Made by a program: the position numbers and the translations under genes. This document shows positions 1 to 8,555 of a DNA stretch of 64,000 nucleotides, piece after piece. The notes below the pieces were generated by a model that ran no database searches, was not told where the DNA came from, and saw only the letters and a list, made by a program, of their open reading frames with translations. The stretch's first letter is position 1; each line of letters opens with the position of its first letter. Where the stretch lies: the NCBI GenBank assembly GCA_947566645.1, contig CANOKL010000001.1, forward strand, positions 62,001 through 126,000, read 5' to 3'. Origin of the DNA: an uncultured Lachnospiraceae bacterium (GTDB lineage Bacteria; Bacillota; Clostridia; Lachnospirales; Lachnospiraceae).

Positions 1-584
1 TGGGTCAGTATCTCAGCCCGAGGGTGTTCCTCCTTCGCCTTTTTTATCTCGGCAAGCTGCATCCTTTCATGAACAGGACAATACCCTTCATTAAAGATAA
101 AGTTCTTTTCCGGAATCTGCTCCGCTGTAAAATGCGCCAGATTCTTATCCGGAATAAAATAAATATTTTTATTTGGCAGCGCTTTCACAATTTTTACTGC
201 ATTGGCAGATGTCACACATACGTCCGAACAGCGTTTGAGTTCTGCTGTCGAATTAATATAGCACACGACCGCCAGATCCTCATAGGTATCTCTCAGATTT
301 TTGATTGTCTGTGCGTCCGCCATATGCGCCATGGGACAATCCGCTGCCAGGTCCGGCATCAGCACGGTTTTCTCCGGGTTCAGAATCTTAGCGCTCTCTC
401 CCATAAAGGAAACGCCGCAAAATACAATGGTCTGTTCCTTTAATCCCACGGCAGCCTTGCTCAGAAAAAAAGAATCCCCGATATAGTCAGCAATCTCCTG
501 CACCTCTGGCCGTACATAATAATGGGCCAGTATGACTGCGTTCTTTTCCTTCTTTAATCTTTGAATTTTTTCTATAATGGTCAT
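1..584 (-). CDS. nadA: quinolinate synthase NadA (5' part, cut by window edge)
   Basis: Encodes the first ~194 residues of quinolinate synthase, the [4Fe-4S] enzyme that condenses iminoaspartate with dihydroxyacetone phosphate in de novo NAD synthesis. The start is the ATG at 582-584 on the minus strand, behind an AAGGA site. The protein begins MTIIEKIQRLKKEKNAVILA and continues with the NadA signatures AHYYVRPEVQEIADYIGDS and FCGVSFMGESAKILNPEK, the latter holding the first cluster cysteine, then PDLAADCPMA, CYINSTAELK and TSANAV. The 3' part lies outside the window, so the remaining cluster cysteines and any nadB/nadC partners cannot be seen. A good sigma-A-type promoter lies just upstream. 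Family recognition is firm; completeness cannot be judged. Confidence 0.93.
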   Translation of the reverse strand, partial: MTIIEKIQRLKKEKNAVILAHYYVRPEVQEIADYIGDSFFLSKAAVGLKEQTIVFCGVSFMGESAKILNPEKTVLMPDLAADCPMAHMADAQTIKNLRDTYEDLAVVCYINSTAELKRCSDVCVTSANAVKIVKALPNKNIYFIPDKNLAHFTAEQIPEKNFIFNEGYCPVHERMQLAEIKKAKEEHPRAEILT

Positions 585-616
585 AGTTTTATCCTTTCCT
601 TAGTAAAATTCAACTT

Positions 617-645
617 ATTATAGCACCATTTATTACATATGACAA
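617..645 (-). promoter_or_regulatory. nadA promoter
   Basis: On the minus strand a TTGTCA (-35, 640-645) and a perfect TATAAT (-10, 617-622) are separated by 17 bp. They lie 33 bp upstream of the nadA start. Seen directly; function inferred from position. Confidence 0.7.
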
Positions 646-875
646 GACACATGTTTTGACTGGTTGATGATTTGATGAAAAGTCATTTACATTCTTTCCC
701 TTGTCTGCTATACTTGTTGTGTGAAATCTTATCGGACATTGTCCTTCTGGAAGTTCGGCAATTCTGGCATTTCGCCACATTTCACAGTATCTGTAACCTA
801 TTAATGAACGTCTGCAACTGTTTTGTATCTTTACAGTCACAGATGTTTTACAAAAGCAGAAAGGAATTATAACTT

Positions 876-1913
876 ATGACAGAAAAAACCATACCTAACG
901 GTACCAGGCTGTGGGATGAGATCCTAAAAGCGATTGTGGATGCCATGCCGGAGCAGCTGTTTCCTCTTTTCAAGGAAGTGTTCGGAAAAGAGTATCCAAA
1001 AGGAACCCCGATTATTCTGCTTGCGACGGAATCTTCCACCTATCAGGAAAATCCGGATGCACCGCCCAGTTCCCGTTTGTCCGATATTGCACTTTTGGTA
1101 AACGGGACAGATTACTATCATCTCGAATGCCAGATGCATAATGACCAGGACATGGTTATACGCATGGTTGCCTATGACCTGCATTTTGCCATGCAGCATA
1201 CGACTGAGACGGGGCCGGAGAACAAAGAGGTGGTCATGCGGTTTCCCCATTCCGCTGTTATTTACCCGGAAAAGAATAGGAAGATTCCAGAATCCCTTCG
1301 CTGCCGTATTATTTTTCAGGATGGAAGCGAACACATTTATCAGATTCCTACGGTCAGAATCCAGTCTTATTCTCTGGAAGAAATTCATGAAAAACATCTC
1401 AATCTGTTTATCCCTTATGTGCTGCTCCGTCTGCGCCCAAGGCTGAGAAAGAAAATAAAAAATCCACTGACAAGAAAGGAATTGACAGATTTTATTGGCG
1501 AAGTTATGATAATATTAGGAAGCGAACTGGAGCAGGGATATCTGACAAGAAAGGAATACGATGATTACGTGAATCTCTTCCGGCGTGCTGCAGAAAAAGT
1601 ATTTGAAAGACATGACCATTTTCGAAAGGAGGTAGATCGTATGACAAAGCCAGTCATTGAATTACCCAGTGTTCTCCAAAAACGTCTGTATGAAGAAAAC
1701 GATGAACTAATAGCCAGGAATAAGGCCTTAATGGCAGACAACGATGCCTTAATGGCAGACAACGATGCCTTACTTGCAGATAAAAATGCCCTTTTGGCTG
1801 ATCTTGCCGATAAGGATGCCTTACTTGCTGATAACAACACCTTACTTGCCGATAAGGATGCACAGCTTGCCAAAATGAGAAAGTTGTTGGAGCAGCATCA
1901 TATTTTAGTGTGA
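876..1913 (+). CDS. Rpn-like PD-(D/E)XK nuclease/transposase-family protein with heptad-repeat tail
   Basis: A 345-residue protein resembling the Rpn/PD-(D/E)XK 'putative transposase' group, which are DNA endonucleases linked to recombination. The region SDIALLVNGTDYYHLECQMH gives a PD-(D/E)XK-like core with D70, E84 and Q86 (ExQ in place of ExK). It is followed by an Arg-rich alpha-helical region ending near residue 270. Residues ~285-338 are near-perfect heptads of the type ALMADND/ALLADKD, predicted to form a coiled coil and encoded by tandem 21-bp DNA repeats. The ATG at 876 follows AGAAAGGAATTATAACTT. The gene stands alone, with a palindromic element 8 bp after its stop. The nuclease assignment rests on motif spacing; whether the ExQ form is active is not known. 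Confidence 0.7.
   Translation: MTEKTIPNGTRLWDEILKAIVDAMPEQLFPLFKEVFGKEYPKGTPIILLATESSTYQENPDAPPSSRLSDIALLVNGTDYYHLECQMHNDQDMVIRMVAYDLHFAMQHTTETGPENKEVVMRFPHSAVIYPEKNRKIPESLRCRIIFQDGSEHIYQIPTVRIQSYSLEEIHEKHLNLFIPYVLLRLRPRLRKKIKNPLTRKELTDFIGEVMIILGSELEQGYLTRKEYDDYVNLFRRAAEKVFERHDHFRKEVDRMTKPVIELPSVLQKRLYEENDELIARNKALMADNDALMADNDALLADKNALLADLADKDALLADNNTLLADKDAQLAKMRKLLEQHHILV
1728..1868 (+). repeat. 21-bp in-frame tandem repeats (heptad coding)
   Basis: About six imperfect 21-bp units of the form TTAATGGCAGACAACGATGC, encoding L-x-A-D-x-x-A heptads. The first two units are identical. A 9-bp insert (CTTGCCGAT) keeps the frame but breaks the 7-residue register. Unit number is likely to vary by slippage. 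Confidence 0.85.
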
Positions 1914-1920
1914 GCTGGCT

Positions 1921-1954
1921 GGGGACGGGACATTTTTAAAAATGCCCCGTCCCC
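1921..1954. repeat. dispersed palindromic element, copy 1
   Basis: A 34-bp inverted repeat with the arm GGGGACGGGACATTTTT and its complement AAAAATGCCCCGTCCCC. There is one mismatch, and the centre TTTTTAAAAA is self-complementary. It starts 8 bp after the stop of the Rpn-like gene. No U-tract follows, so it is not a typical intrinsic terminator. Confidence 0.9.
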
Positions 1955-2157
1955 TTACTGGTGTGCCTGGCAGTGGGAAGGATCTGCTGACAGTAGGGTT
2001 TAGAATTAAAAATGTAAGCGGTAAATAATCGGCGTCTATAAAAGGAGTGCTGCCTATGATATCATACATACAGTTAAAGCTCCTTGATAATCAAATAGTC
2101 GCAAAAGTACCATCGTATCTGAGACTTTTGTTTCTTTTGAGACTCCGATACGGAGCA
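1955..2157. other. intergenic stretch without recognised gene
   Basis: Between the first palindrome and the IS remnant. No coding sequence, promoter or RNA is recognised. Confidence 0.5.
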
Positions 2158-2895
2158 TTAGCCCACAAGTAGCTGCATCATAAATTCATAGACCTCTTCA
2201 CAGATCTCCGGCACAAGTGTGCCTGCCCAGTTTATGATGGTCTGCCTGGTCAGGGCGATGCCCTGCATCCGGTAATCCAGGGCCTGTCTGTAAAAAGGCA
2301 GGCCCAGCGTAAACTTCCGGTAAAGGATGTCTGCCATGATGGTGCAGGATACAGCGCTTTTGTCGACCAGGGGGTTCCTGTATGGGATGGTAAACAGGTC
2401 ATGTTCCAGGCCTACAGAAACAACAGGCGTATAAACCACCTGTGTATAGTAAGGCGTATCCAGTTTCATGAGTTGTTTGTGTTGGTGCCAGTGTGCGATT
2501 CTCCAGTTGTTTTCGCCGTACTGTTCATTCAGCGCGTCCACATCCAGGTCATAGAGGATCTGCCGCGGCAGTTTCTCAAGGGAATCCGCCAGGCTGGGGG
2601 GCTTTTTTGTACGCCCGCCTTTGGCGCCCTGCCTGCCCTTATGGCTTTCAAAATCAATCACCCGGGCTCTGCGGCCCTTCGTGGGGCCGACATCCTCCTC
2701 TGTGTTCTCATCTACCGGTTCTTCCTCCGGATTGTCCAAAGCGTCCAGCAGGGCGGGGAACCCTTCCGTCTTGCGGCCAAAGATGGATTTTGTCTTTAGG
2801 GCGTTTTTCTCGGTCTCTTTTTCCAGGAGTTTCTTTAATTCCTCGTTTTCACGGACAATGGCTGCATATTTCCCATTTAATTCCGAAAACTATGG
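2158..2895 (-). pseudogene. IS66 transposase TnpC, truncated
   Basis: The frame is open from just after an in-frame TAG at ~2895 down to a stop at 2158. It starts FSELNGKYAAIVRENEELKK (leucine-zipper-like). It then has a basic, Lys/Gly-rich linker and the IS66 core region with TIMADILYRKFTLGLPFYRQ and ALTRQTIINWAG, which matches the IS66 pattern of helices before the DDE catalytic domain. The sequence ends QLLVG, leaving out the catalytic aspartates, so the protein would be inactive. The last upstream residues lie in a different frame from the 116-residue ORF before it, with a stop in each frame within 11 bp. Confidence 0.8.
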
Positions 2896-2896
2896 T

Positions 2897-3247
2897 TCAG
2901 TCTGAAAGCCTCTGGCACAGCGCCTCCAGTGTTTTCAAAATATCCTGCTTTTCCTTGATCAGTGCCCGGTTCTCTGCTTTGAGCAGCCGGATCTGCTCGT
3001 CTTTCTCAGCAATGACCCGGATGTGTTCTGTGACGGGTTCCGGGGAACCGTTTTCTTCCTGTTTCCTTCCGGAACCCTTCTTCCTCCCGCTTTTTCCGGT
3101 GGGGACGATCTCACCGGTTTCCTCATCCAGCTTCCCGATCAGTTTCCTGCGGGACCTGGGCTGCTTCTTTTCCTTGTCCCAATACGACTCTGATTCATAG
3201 ACATAGGTCGTGCCGCTTTGTTTGTCTTTGAGCTTTACTAATGACAT
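2897..3247 (-). CDS. IS-associated accessory ORF
   Basis: A 116-residue protein beginning MSLVKLKDKQSGTTYVYESE at an ATG behind AAAGGAGGG. The N-terminal ~50 residues (YVYES..YWDKEKKQPRSRR..IGKLDEETGE) resemble the N-terminus found on some IS transposases that read 'SYWDKEKKQPR..IGKLD'. The middle is Lys/Gly-rich and the C-terminus is a coiled coil (EKDEQIRLLKAENRALIKEK). It may be the first segment of a once longer transposase, separated from TnpC by a frameshift, or a separate accessory protein. Its role is unknown. Confidence 0.55.
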   Translation of the reverse strand: MSLVKLKDKQSGTTYVYESESYWDKEKKQPRSRRKLIGKLDEETGEIVPTGKSGRKKGSGRKQEENGSPEPVTEHIRVIAEKDEQIRLLKAENRALIKEKQDILKTLEALCQRLSD

Positions 3248-3378
3248 ACGGGATCCCTCCTTTGTAGTTATAATTATATAATATACCTATGCATATGTCG
3301 ATGAAATAGTTATAAATTATTTATAAAATATAACTATTATTGCGCAAAATAAAGGCATGGGAATTTCCCATGCCATCA

Positions 3379-3560
3379 CTATCTTTTCCGTCTGCTTTTG
3401 GGGGCGGTCACGGGAGGGATCCGTTTGGGTCCAACAGAGGGATCAATGGAAAAGCCGTCCATCAGCCTTTTAAATTCCTCTGTGGTAATGTTTCTGGCTT
3501 CCTGTGCTGTTCCTGGCCACTGGAAGCATCCTTCTGCCAGCCGGATATACAGAAGAATGA
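3379..3560 (-). pseudogene. IS66 TnpB (Orf2) C-terminal fragment
   Basis: The minus-strand frame reads ILLYIRLAEGCFQWP, then AQEARNITTEEFKRLMDGFS, then IDPSVGPKRIPP. This matches the TnpB/Orf2 ending (LLYKRLE.G.FQWP...F..L..G..I). The upstream part (to 3654) does not look like TnpB, so the N-terminus is lost. Confidence 0.7.
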
Positions 3561-3815
3561 ATCGGGTATGGGGCGCTTTGTGTAAGAGATAGTTTGCCGG
3601 TTTGAGTAGTAGCTTTATAAAGCAATTAAGAAAATGAAACCATGCCCTTCTCAATTTTATAAAATAATGATATGATTAGGTAGTCAAAAGGGTATTGGTA
3701 TTTTATTCTTTTCACGATAGGAACTTTGAAAACTGAATATATTGCTGTAAATTTTTGGAAATGATGATTTTGGATGGTTTTTGTTGCGTATGGCAGAGAG
3801 TTATCCCACCATTTT

Positions 3816-4445
3816 TTAGGCAGTTGCCATTTTAAGGGCGCACTTATCCTGACCCTGCATATATCTGCAGAATTTTTTAATATTTAGCGCACCTATTTTA
3901 CATCCGAAGAAGAAACGGATCCGTATCAATCCCCGTACTGGGATGTTATCAATTCCGTATTTTCGACGAAGGATGGATGGTATTGTTTCCACCCCGTTTC
4001 GAAATCGGCTTTGCTTTTTAAACTCTTCGGTTCTTCGTTCCCTTTGCTGTTTCGCCCTCTGGTTCGATTTGGATGTTACCGTTTTCCTGCTTACACGTTT
4101 GAACATCCTGGGGTGACACTGCTCTTTATGTGGGCAGTCCTGGCACTGGCTCTTCTGGAAAGAAATGGTACACCGTCCGGTTCCCTGGTTATAGCTGCAG
4201 CTTTTCGGTTCATGCCCGCCGGGGCATTTGATGACTTTCCTGCCATCTTCGCTGAATTCAAAATCAGCCATGATGTCCTCGGCTTCCCGCCCTGTAAGGT
4301 TTGTGGTTGCCGGATGCCTCTATGGCATTTGCCACGTACCCACGGTGTTGTTTCCCGGCTTTTTCGCGGTATGTCGCATCCGGGTCTGCAGGGTTCTGCA
4401 GAATGGTTGCGTCCATGCCGCCGTCTTCTTTAGTACGTAGGCGGT
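3816..4445 (-). pseudogene. IS1182-family transposase, internally deleted
   Basis: Minus-strand frames contain two linked pieces of an IS1182-type DDE transposase. The upstream piece (about 4440-4310) reads GGMDATILQNPADPDATYRE followed by KAGKQHRGYVAN. The downstream piece (about 4290-3816) reads LTGREAEDIMADFEFSEDGR, then CPGGHEPKSCSYN, the cysteine motif CQDCPHKEQC, and SRFRNGVETIPSILRRKYG, ending GCKIGALNIKKF. The segment that should link them is missing, and the N-terminal half is absent. This is a decayed transposase unrelated to the IS66 remnant next to it. Confidence 0.82.
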
Positions 4446-4652
4446 AGGTTCATTATAAATCTCCTTGAACAATAGTCGATGAACTTGTCTGGCATGGAGG
4501 AATGACTTTGTTGGGAAAAGAGGATGCAAGGGATAATCTGATGCGAATTAAATCTGCCCAGATTGCGGCAGAGCTATGCCAAAAACAGGCAGAGATTGCA
4601 AAGTGCAGACAGTAACCATTCATCTTGCCGCCCGCTGGCCCGGCTGGGTTTG

Positions 4653-5366
4653 CTATTTATCAATTCTTCGTAACAGAATACTACACATAACAGTAGCTAA
4701 AATAAAAATCAAGAGCAGCGGCAAAAGGCTTTCAGACTTAAAAACATTCTCTGCCATTAGTTTATATCCCCATGTAGCCGGAAATAATTTTCCAGTTGTT
4801 TCAAACGCTTTTGGAAGCAGTCCAATCGGGAACATAATTCCAGAAAGCATGATTGACGGTAAAAAAACAATAATAGAAAACATAGAGGTTTTTGCCTGGT
4901 CTTTTACTGCCAGACCGATTATGCTGGCAATACTAAGTGATACTGCAATAAAAATAGCAAGGCTGATGAAGTACACACCCGGATTTTCTGGTATTTCAGC
5001 ATGAAAGACCAGTGGCGCAGCAATATATAAAATAATGCTCATAATGAACAAATGAATATATGCTGAAATGCTGGTTAAGGCAAGACCTGAGATTAGTGGA
5101 ACACCATTTGCTTTATAGACCTTTTTTATATCACTGTTGTAAATTTCAACAAGAGAGGGAGGCAGACCAACCAACGCTCCCATTGTCACACCAAATACAG
5201 TCATTGACTGAATAAGCGTATATCCCGCTTCCGGCATAACTGATGTAAATATGCCGCCCATAATTGCAAAGAATAAAAGCGGAACGATATAGCAGGTTAT
5301 AAGTAATGTTTTGCTCCTTATATCTAATTTCCATTGTAAAGAAACTCCATATAGAAATGCTCCCAT
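4653..5366 (-). CDS. ABC-2 type transporter permease
   Basis: A 237-residue integral membrane protein with six predicted hydrophobic segments (e.g. LLITCYIVPLLFFAIMGGIF near residue 22 and MLSGIMFPIGLLP near 185), typical of ABC-2 permeases that export drugs, peptides or lipids. The ATG lies 2 bp after the stop of the ATPase gene, so the two are translated together. With the MerR regulator upstream they form a regulator-ATPase-permease operon on the minus strand. It is shorter than many permeases of the family (~240-380 residues) but starts and ends normally. The substrate cannot be told from sequence. Confidence 0.85.
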   Translation of the reverse strand: MGAFLYGVSLQWKLDIRSKTLLITCYIVPLLFFAIMGGIFTSVMPEAGYTLIQSMTVFGVTMGALVGLPPSLVEIYNSDIKKVYKANGVPLISGLALTSISAYIHLFIMSIILYIAAPLVFHAEIPENPGVYFISLAIFIAVSLSIASIIGLAVKDQAKTSMFSIIVFLPSIMLSGIMFPIGLLPKAFETTGKLFPATWGYKLMAENVFKSESLLPLLLIFILATVMCSILLRRIDK

Positions 5367-5368
5367 TG

Positions 5369-6151
5369 TTACGCCTCCTTTGCAATTTTTATAAAGTGAT
5401 GCTCCAGTGAACCCCGGTCTATCTGAATATCTACTATGGTTTCTCCCTTTTCTTTATACTGCATAAGTAATGCAAGTAAAGAGTCTCCAATATTTTCAGA
5501 TTCATATTTTTCCATTCCATTTTCAGTTTGGATTGTGATATTATAATGCTTTCCGATTGTTTCACCTAACTGTTCGACAGTCCCGATAAAGGCAATTTTG
5601 CCGCCGGAAAGAATGGCAATCCGGTCACATAAATTTTCAACCTCTGTCATATCATGGCTTGCTAATATAATTGTCTTTCCGATTGCTTTTAGCTGTCGGA
5701 TTAGTTCATGTAGAGATAAGCGTCCCTCAACATCAAGCCCTGCGGTTGGTTCATCAAGAAACAAAATATCTGGATTTCGTGTTAAAGCAAGCGCTAAATG
5801 AAGCCGCCGCTTTTGCCCGGTTGATAATTGATAATACTGCTTTTTGGCAAATTCATAAATACCGAGAGCGCCAAGTGTTTCCTTATCAAGAGGTGTCTTA
5901 TTCCATTTGGCAAACAGCCTGACAGCTTCCAGTGGCTTCATATGCGCCGGCAAAGAAGCCGACTGCAATTGAATACCCATGATTCCGCTTATGGTAATGC
6001 TTCCGCTGTCATATTTTCGTAAACCCTCAATACATTCAAGAAATGTGGTTTTTCCTGCGCCATTTACGCCGAGCAGAGCAAAAATTTCTCCTTTCTGTAC
6101 GCAAAAATCTAAACCATTCAGCACAACGTGAGTTCCATAACTCTTTGTCAA
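5369..6151 (-). CDS. ABC transporter ATP-binding protein
   Basis: A 260-residue ABC ATPase. Walker A is GVNGAGKT (residues 28-35), the signature is LSTGQKRR (109-116) and Walker B is ILFLDEPTAGLD (129-140), with a following switch His in ILASHDMTE. It would power the ABC-2 permease encoded immediately downstream. The start is uncertain. The reading frame continues upstream as KAIKICNLTKSYG without an ATG; the TTG at 6149-6151 is the only usual start codon, yet it lies ~30 bp from the AGGAGG at ~6184-6190. That leaves either a non-standard start near the AGGAGG or coupling to the end of merR. The N-terminal ICNL would normally be part of the fold. Confidence 0.87.
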   Translation of the reverse strand: MTKSYGTHVVLNGLDFCVQKGEIFALLGVNGAGKTTFLECIEGLRKYDSGSITISGIMGIQLQSASLPAHMKPLEAVRLFAKWNKTPLDKETLGALGIYEFAKKQYYQLSTGQKRRLHLALALTRNPDILFLDEPTAGLDVEGRLSLHELIRQLKAIGKTIILASHDMTEVENLCDRIAILSGGKIAFIGTVEQLGETIGKHYNITIQTENGMEKYESENIGDSLLALLMQYKEKGETIVDIQIDRGSLEHHFIKIAKEA

Positions 6152-6162
6152 ATTGCAGATTT

Positions 6163-6975
6163 TTATAGCTTTGTTCTTTCTGTTTCCTCCTTAAATGGGT
6201 CAACGCCTAAATGTGAAAAATAGAAGTCCAATACCTGCCCGATGTATATGTTGGCAGTTTCCTGCTTTTCTTTCCATTCATGGTCTGTATTTTGAAATTG
6301 CCCTAATTCAATCAGTTTGAGAAGCATACTCATATCTCCACCCGTAAAATCTGTTATCATATCCCAATAGGCTTTTGCAAAAGTTTGCCCCTCATTACTG
6401 TCTGCGGGAACACCTGCATTTTGAAGCCTTATTGCTTCGTCTTGAAGCTTCATGAAAGTGTTCATAAAAGCCATTCCGCTGTCTTTATCAAAACGGTTGC
6501 GGATATGGTCAAGAGTCTGGTCGTCAAAATGCTTAATCAGCCAGTAGAAATGGTTTTTCATCTGCAAATTGACAATAATATCAGCATATTTTTTGAAATC
6601 AACCGATTGCATCTGAAGGACTTCTTCCCGCAACAATTCCAATTCTCTCAACGATTCAGACAGACTATCTATTTTCCGTTTGACAGCGTCTGCCTGCTCC
6701 GTTAGAACATCAGCAATTTCATCTGGTGTATCAAGTGGAATTAGCCGGTTTTTTATGTCGTCCAGAGAAAATCCTAAATGTTTGAGGGATAAAATCTGAT
6801 GAAGTTTTACTATGTCTTTATCTGTATATAGCCTGCGCCCTCCTTCACTCATGGAAGATGGGGAAAGTAAACCCTCTCTATCGTAATATTGTAATGTCCG
6901 TACAGTAATGTCCATTTTTTTTGCGACTTCGCCAACGGTCATATAACCTTGTGGTATTGCTCTATGTTTATTCAT
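6163..6975 (-). CDS. MerR-family transcriptional regulator (ligand-sensing type)
   Basis: About 270 residues from the ATG at 6973-6975, chosen because it follows GAGGAGG; a longer frame to 7029 runs through the promoter. The N-terminal winged helix reads MTVGEVAKKMDITVRTLQYY then DREGLLSP, with the typical RRLYTDKDIVKLHQILSLK helix. A long dimerisation coiled coil follows. The C-terminal ~130 residues resemble the TipAS-like antibiotic-binding domain (FAKAYWDMITDF...YIGQVLDFYFSHLGVDPF). MerR/TipA-type proteins activate promoters with a 19-bp spacer on ligand binding, and such a promoter is seen upstream. It probably induces the ABC exporter downstream in response to an amphipathic compound or peptide antibiotic (inference). 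Confidence 0.85.
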   Translation of the reverse strand: MNKHRAIPQGYMTVGEVAKKMDITVRTLQYYDREGLLSPSSMSEGGRRLYTDKDIVKLHQILSLKHLGFSLDDIKNRLIPLDTPDEIADVLTEQADAVKRKIDSLSESLRELELLREEVLQMQSVDFKKYADIIVNLQMKNHFYWLIKHFDDQTLDHIRNRFDKDSGMAFMNTFMKLQDEAIRLQNAGVPADSNEGQTFAKAYWDMITDFTGGDMSMLLKLIELGQFQNTDHEWKEKQETANIYIGQVLDFYFSHLGVDPFKEETERTKL

Positions 6976-6998
6976 ATCAGACCTCCTCGTTGCTTTAT

Positions 6999-7029
6999 AG
7001 TATACCTTATTACGCTGCGTCACAAGCAA
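6999..7029 (-). promoter_or_regulatory. MerR-type promoter with 19-bp spacer and dyad operator
   Basis: On the minus strand TTGCTT (7024-7029) and TATACT (6999-7004) are separated by 19 bp, the over-long spacer characteristic of MerR-activated promoters. The spacer holds the dyad GTGACGCAGCGTAAT. This supports autoregulation of the merR-ABC operon. Confidence 0.65.
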
Positions 7030-7199
7030 GTATCAAATTCTGTTTCGTAAAATCTTGTAAGGAATCTGGCGAATGGAGGTATGGCAGCCGCAGGTAAAGA
7101 CATGGGGATCCTTGTGATCCATTGTGTGGGTTGGTTTTTACTTTATCTTCTTATATCCAGGCGCAAAGCAAGGGTTTGACTCACTAATTTAAATTCTAT

Positions 7200-7272
7200 A
7201 AAAAGTGCATATCTAAAATTATAGAAAGTATCGCTAATTTCAATATTTTTTATAGTTTAGATATGGACTTTT
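7200..7272. repeat. imperfect inverted repeat upstream of ATPase-TOPRIM pair
   Basis: Two ~28-bp arms, AAAAAGTGCATATCTAAA.. and the complement of ..TTTAGATATGGACTTTTTT, flank a ~20-nt A/T-rich loop. On the plus strand it ends in a T-run and could act as a terminator or attenuator before the operon, or as a folded RNA. A TATAAT-like box (7286-7291) lies just after it. Confidence 0.6.
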
Positions 7273-7379
7273 TTTGGCATTATGTTATAATTTGATACAA
7301 GGTCAAAAGGTCATGCGTTCCATGCTTGCATGAAAAGGCATGACTTTGGGATATCCAATCTATTTGTGAAGGAGACAGC

Positions 7380-8555
7380 ATGACAATCAGGGAAATCAAT
7401 GTGAAAAATTTTAAGTCTTTGTACAATGTAAGCTTCCAGCCGGGAAAAGTGAATGTATTTATCGGAGCCAATGGATCTGGTAAAACTACGATATTGGAAG
7501 CAATCGGAATATTGAGCGGTGCCATGACGGACAGAGTAAATAACAGTGTCTTACAGAGAAAAGGGATACGCCTGAGTGCTTCGGCTTTATATAAGTCAAA
7601 ATTCAAGACAATGAAAAGGGAAGGGCTTACGGTAGATCTAGGTATCCAATGGGAAGACAATGGCGAATATGACTATTTTGTCCATATGACAACACCCACA
7701 GATGATGATGCATGGAAGTACCATTCTGAAAGCGTGAACCAGGATGGAAACCTATTGTGGGGGAGAAGCAATCGGTCTGCCATCCAGCTGAATAACAACA
7801 TCGGCTATTTTATGGTTGCGGAGACGCTGAATGAGCACAGATGTAGAAGGATGGGGAAGTATATTGAGAAATACGGTATCTACCAGCCGGATACACCTAC
7901 CCTCAGGGGAACAGTCACAGATAATACCCAGGTCGCGCCTATCGGATTGAACGGTGGGCGGATGGCGGATGCGCTTCAGGAAATCTTGAAAAGTGTAGAT
8001 GGGGACATGCGGTTTGGCACACTTTATATAGAAGATGTCCTTGACCTGATTGATTGGGCATCTGATTTCCATATTGCTGCTCCAAAAAGGGCGAACCTGA
8101 ACCCTGGGATCCCGTCCACGCGCCAAATCATTGAATTCAAGGATAGATTTCTGAAAGCAAATGCTGCATTTACGGGTTATGATGCCAGCGAGGGAGCATT
8201 ATATGTTCTGTTTATGCTGTGCATGGCAATGCATCCTGACTCACCGTCCATGTTTGCCATCGACAGTTTCGATCATGCGCTGAATCCCAGGCTTGCAAAA
8301 CGGCTGACGGAGATTTTCTCGCAGCTGATATTGGAATCTCAGAGAACCGTATTCATGACCACGCATAATCCATTAGTACTGGACGGCCTGGATTTATGTA
8401 ATGATGACATCCGTCTTTTTGCTGTCAGCAGAAACAGAGATGGATATGCGGCAATCGACCGGATACAAGTCTCGAAGGAATTGCTGGAATCGGGGCAGCC
8501 GTTGTCTAGATTGTGGATTAATGGGAGGTTAGGGGGTGTTCCAGAATTGATATGA
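7380..8555 (+). CDS. AAA/ABC-type ATPase (OLD/AriA-like), putative defence
   Basis: A 391-residue SMC/RecF-like ATPase. Walker A is GANGSGKT (residues 29-36) in the context VNVFIGANGSGKTTILEAIG. The ABC-like signature is YDASEGALYVLF, Walker B lies in SMFAIDSFDHALNP near residue 293, and the switch His is in FMTTHNPLVLDG near residue 328. The acidic residue after the Walker B Asp is Ser (IDS) rather than Glu, so the usual catalytic Glu is missing or replaced by the later Asp. ATG at 7380 follows AAGGAGACAGC. Its end overlaps the next gene by 4 bp (ATGA), so the two act together. Such ATPase + TOPRIM-like pairs are known from anti-phage systems (OLD, PARIS-like); the specific role here is inference. 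Confidence 0.78.
   Translation: MTIREINVKNFKSLYNVSFQPGKVNVFIGANGSGKTTILEAIGILSGAMTDRVNNSVLQRKGIRLSASALYKSKFKTMKREGLTVDLGIQWEDNGEYDYFVHMTTPTDDDAWKYHSESVNQDGNLLWGRSNRSAIQLNNNIGYFMVAETLNEHRCRRMGKYIEKYGIYQPDTPTLRGTVTDNTQVAPIGLNGGRMADALQEILKSVDGDMRFGTLYIEDVLDLIDWASDFHIAAPKRANLNPGIPSTRQIIEFKDRFLKANAAFTGYDASEGALYVLFMLCMAMHPDSPSMFAIDSFDHALNPRLAKRLTEIFSQLILESQRTVFMTTHNPLVLDGLDLCNDDIRLFAVSRNRDGYAAIDRIQVSKELLESGQPLSRLWINGRLGGVPELI

Larger units (their letters stand above)
2158..3560 (-). mobile_element. IS66-family insertion sequence remnant
   Basis: On the minus strand, in order: a TnpB-like C-terminal fragment (3560-3379), a 116-residue accessory reading frame (3247-2897) and the N-terminal third of a TnpC transposase (2895-2158). 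TnpC stops before its DDE catalytic region and TnpB has lost its N-terminus, so the element cannot move by itself. No terminal inverted repeats were found by eye. A short hairpin GGCATGGGAATTTCCCATGCC-like (3354-3374) follows the TnpB fragment. Confidence 0.75.

Noticed and set aside
3282..3375. A/T-rich stretch as an origin or att site
   Set aside because: Only a short hairpin and no iterons or core repeats; better explained as the flank of the IS remnant.
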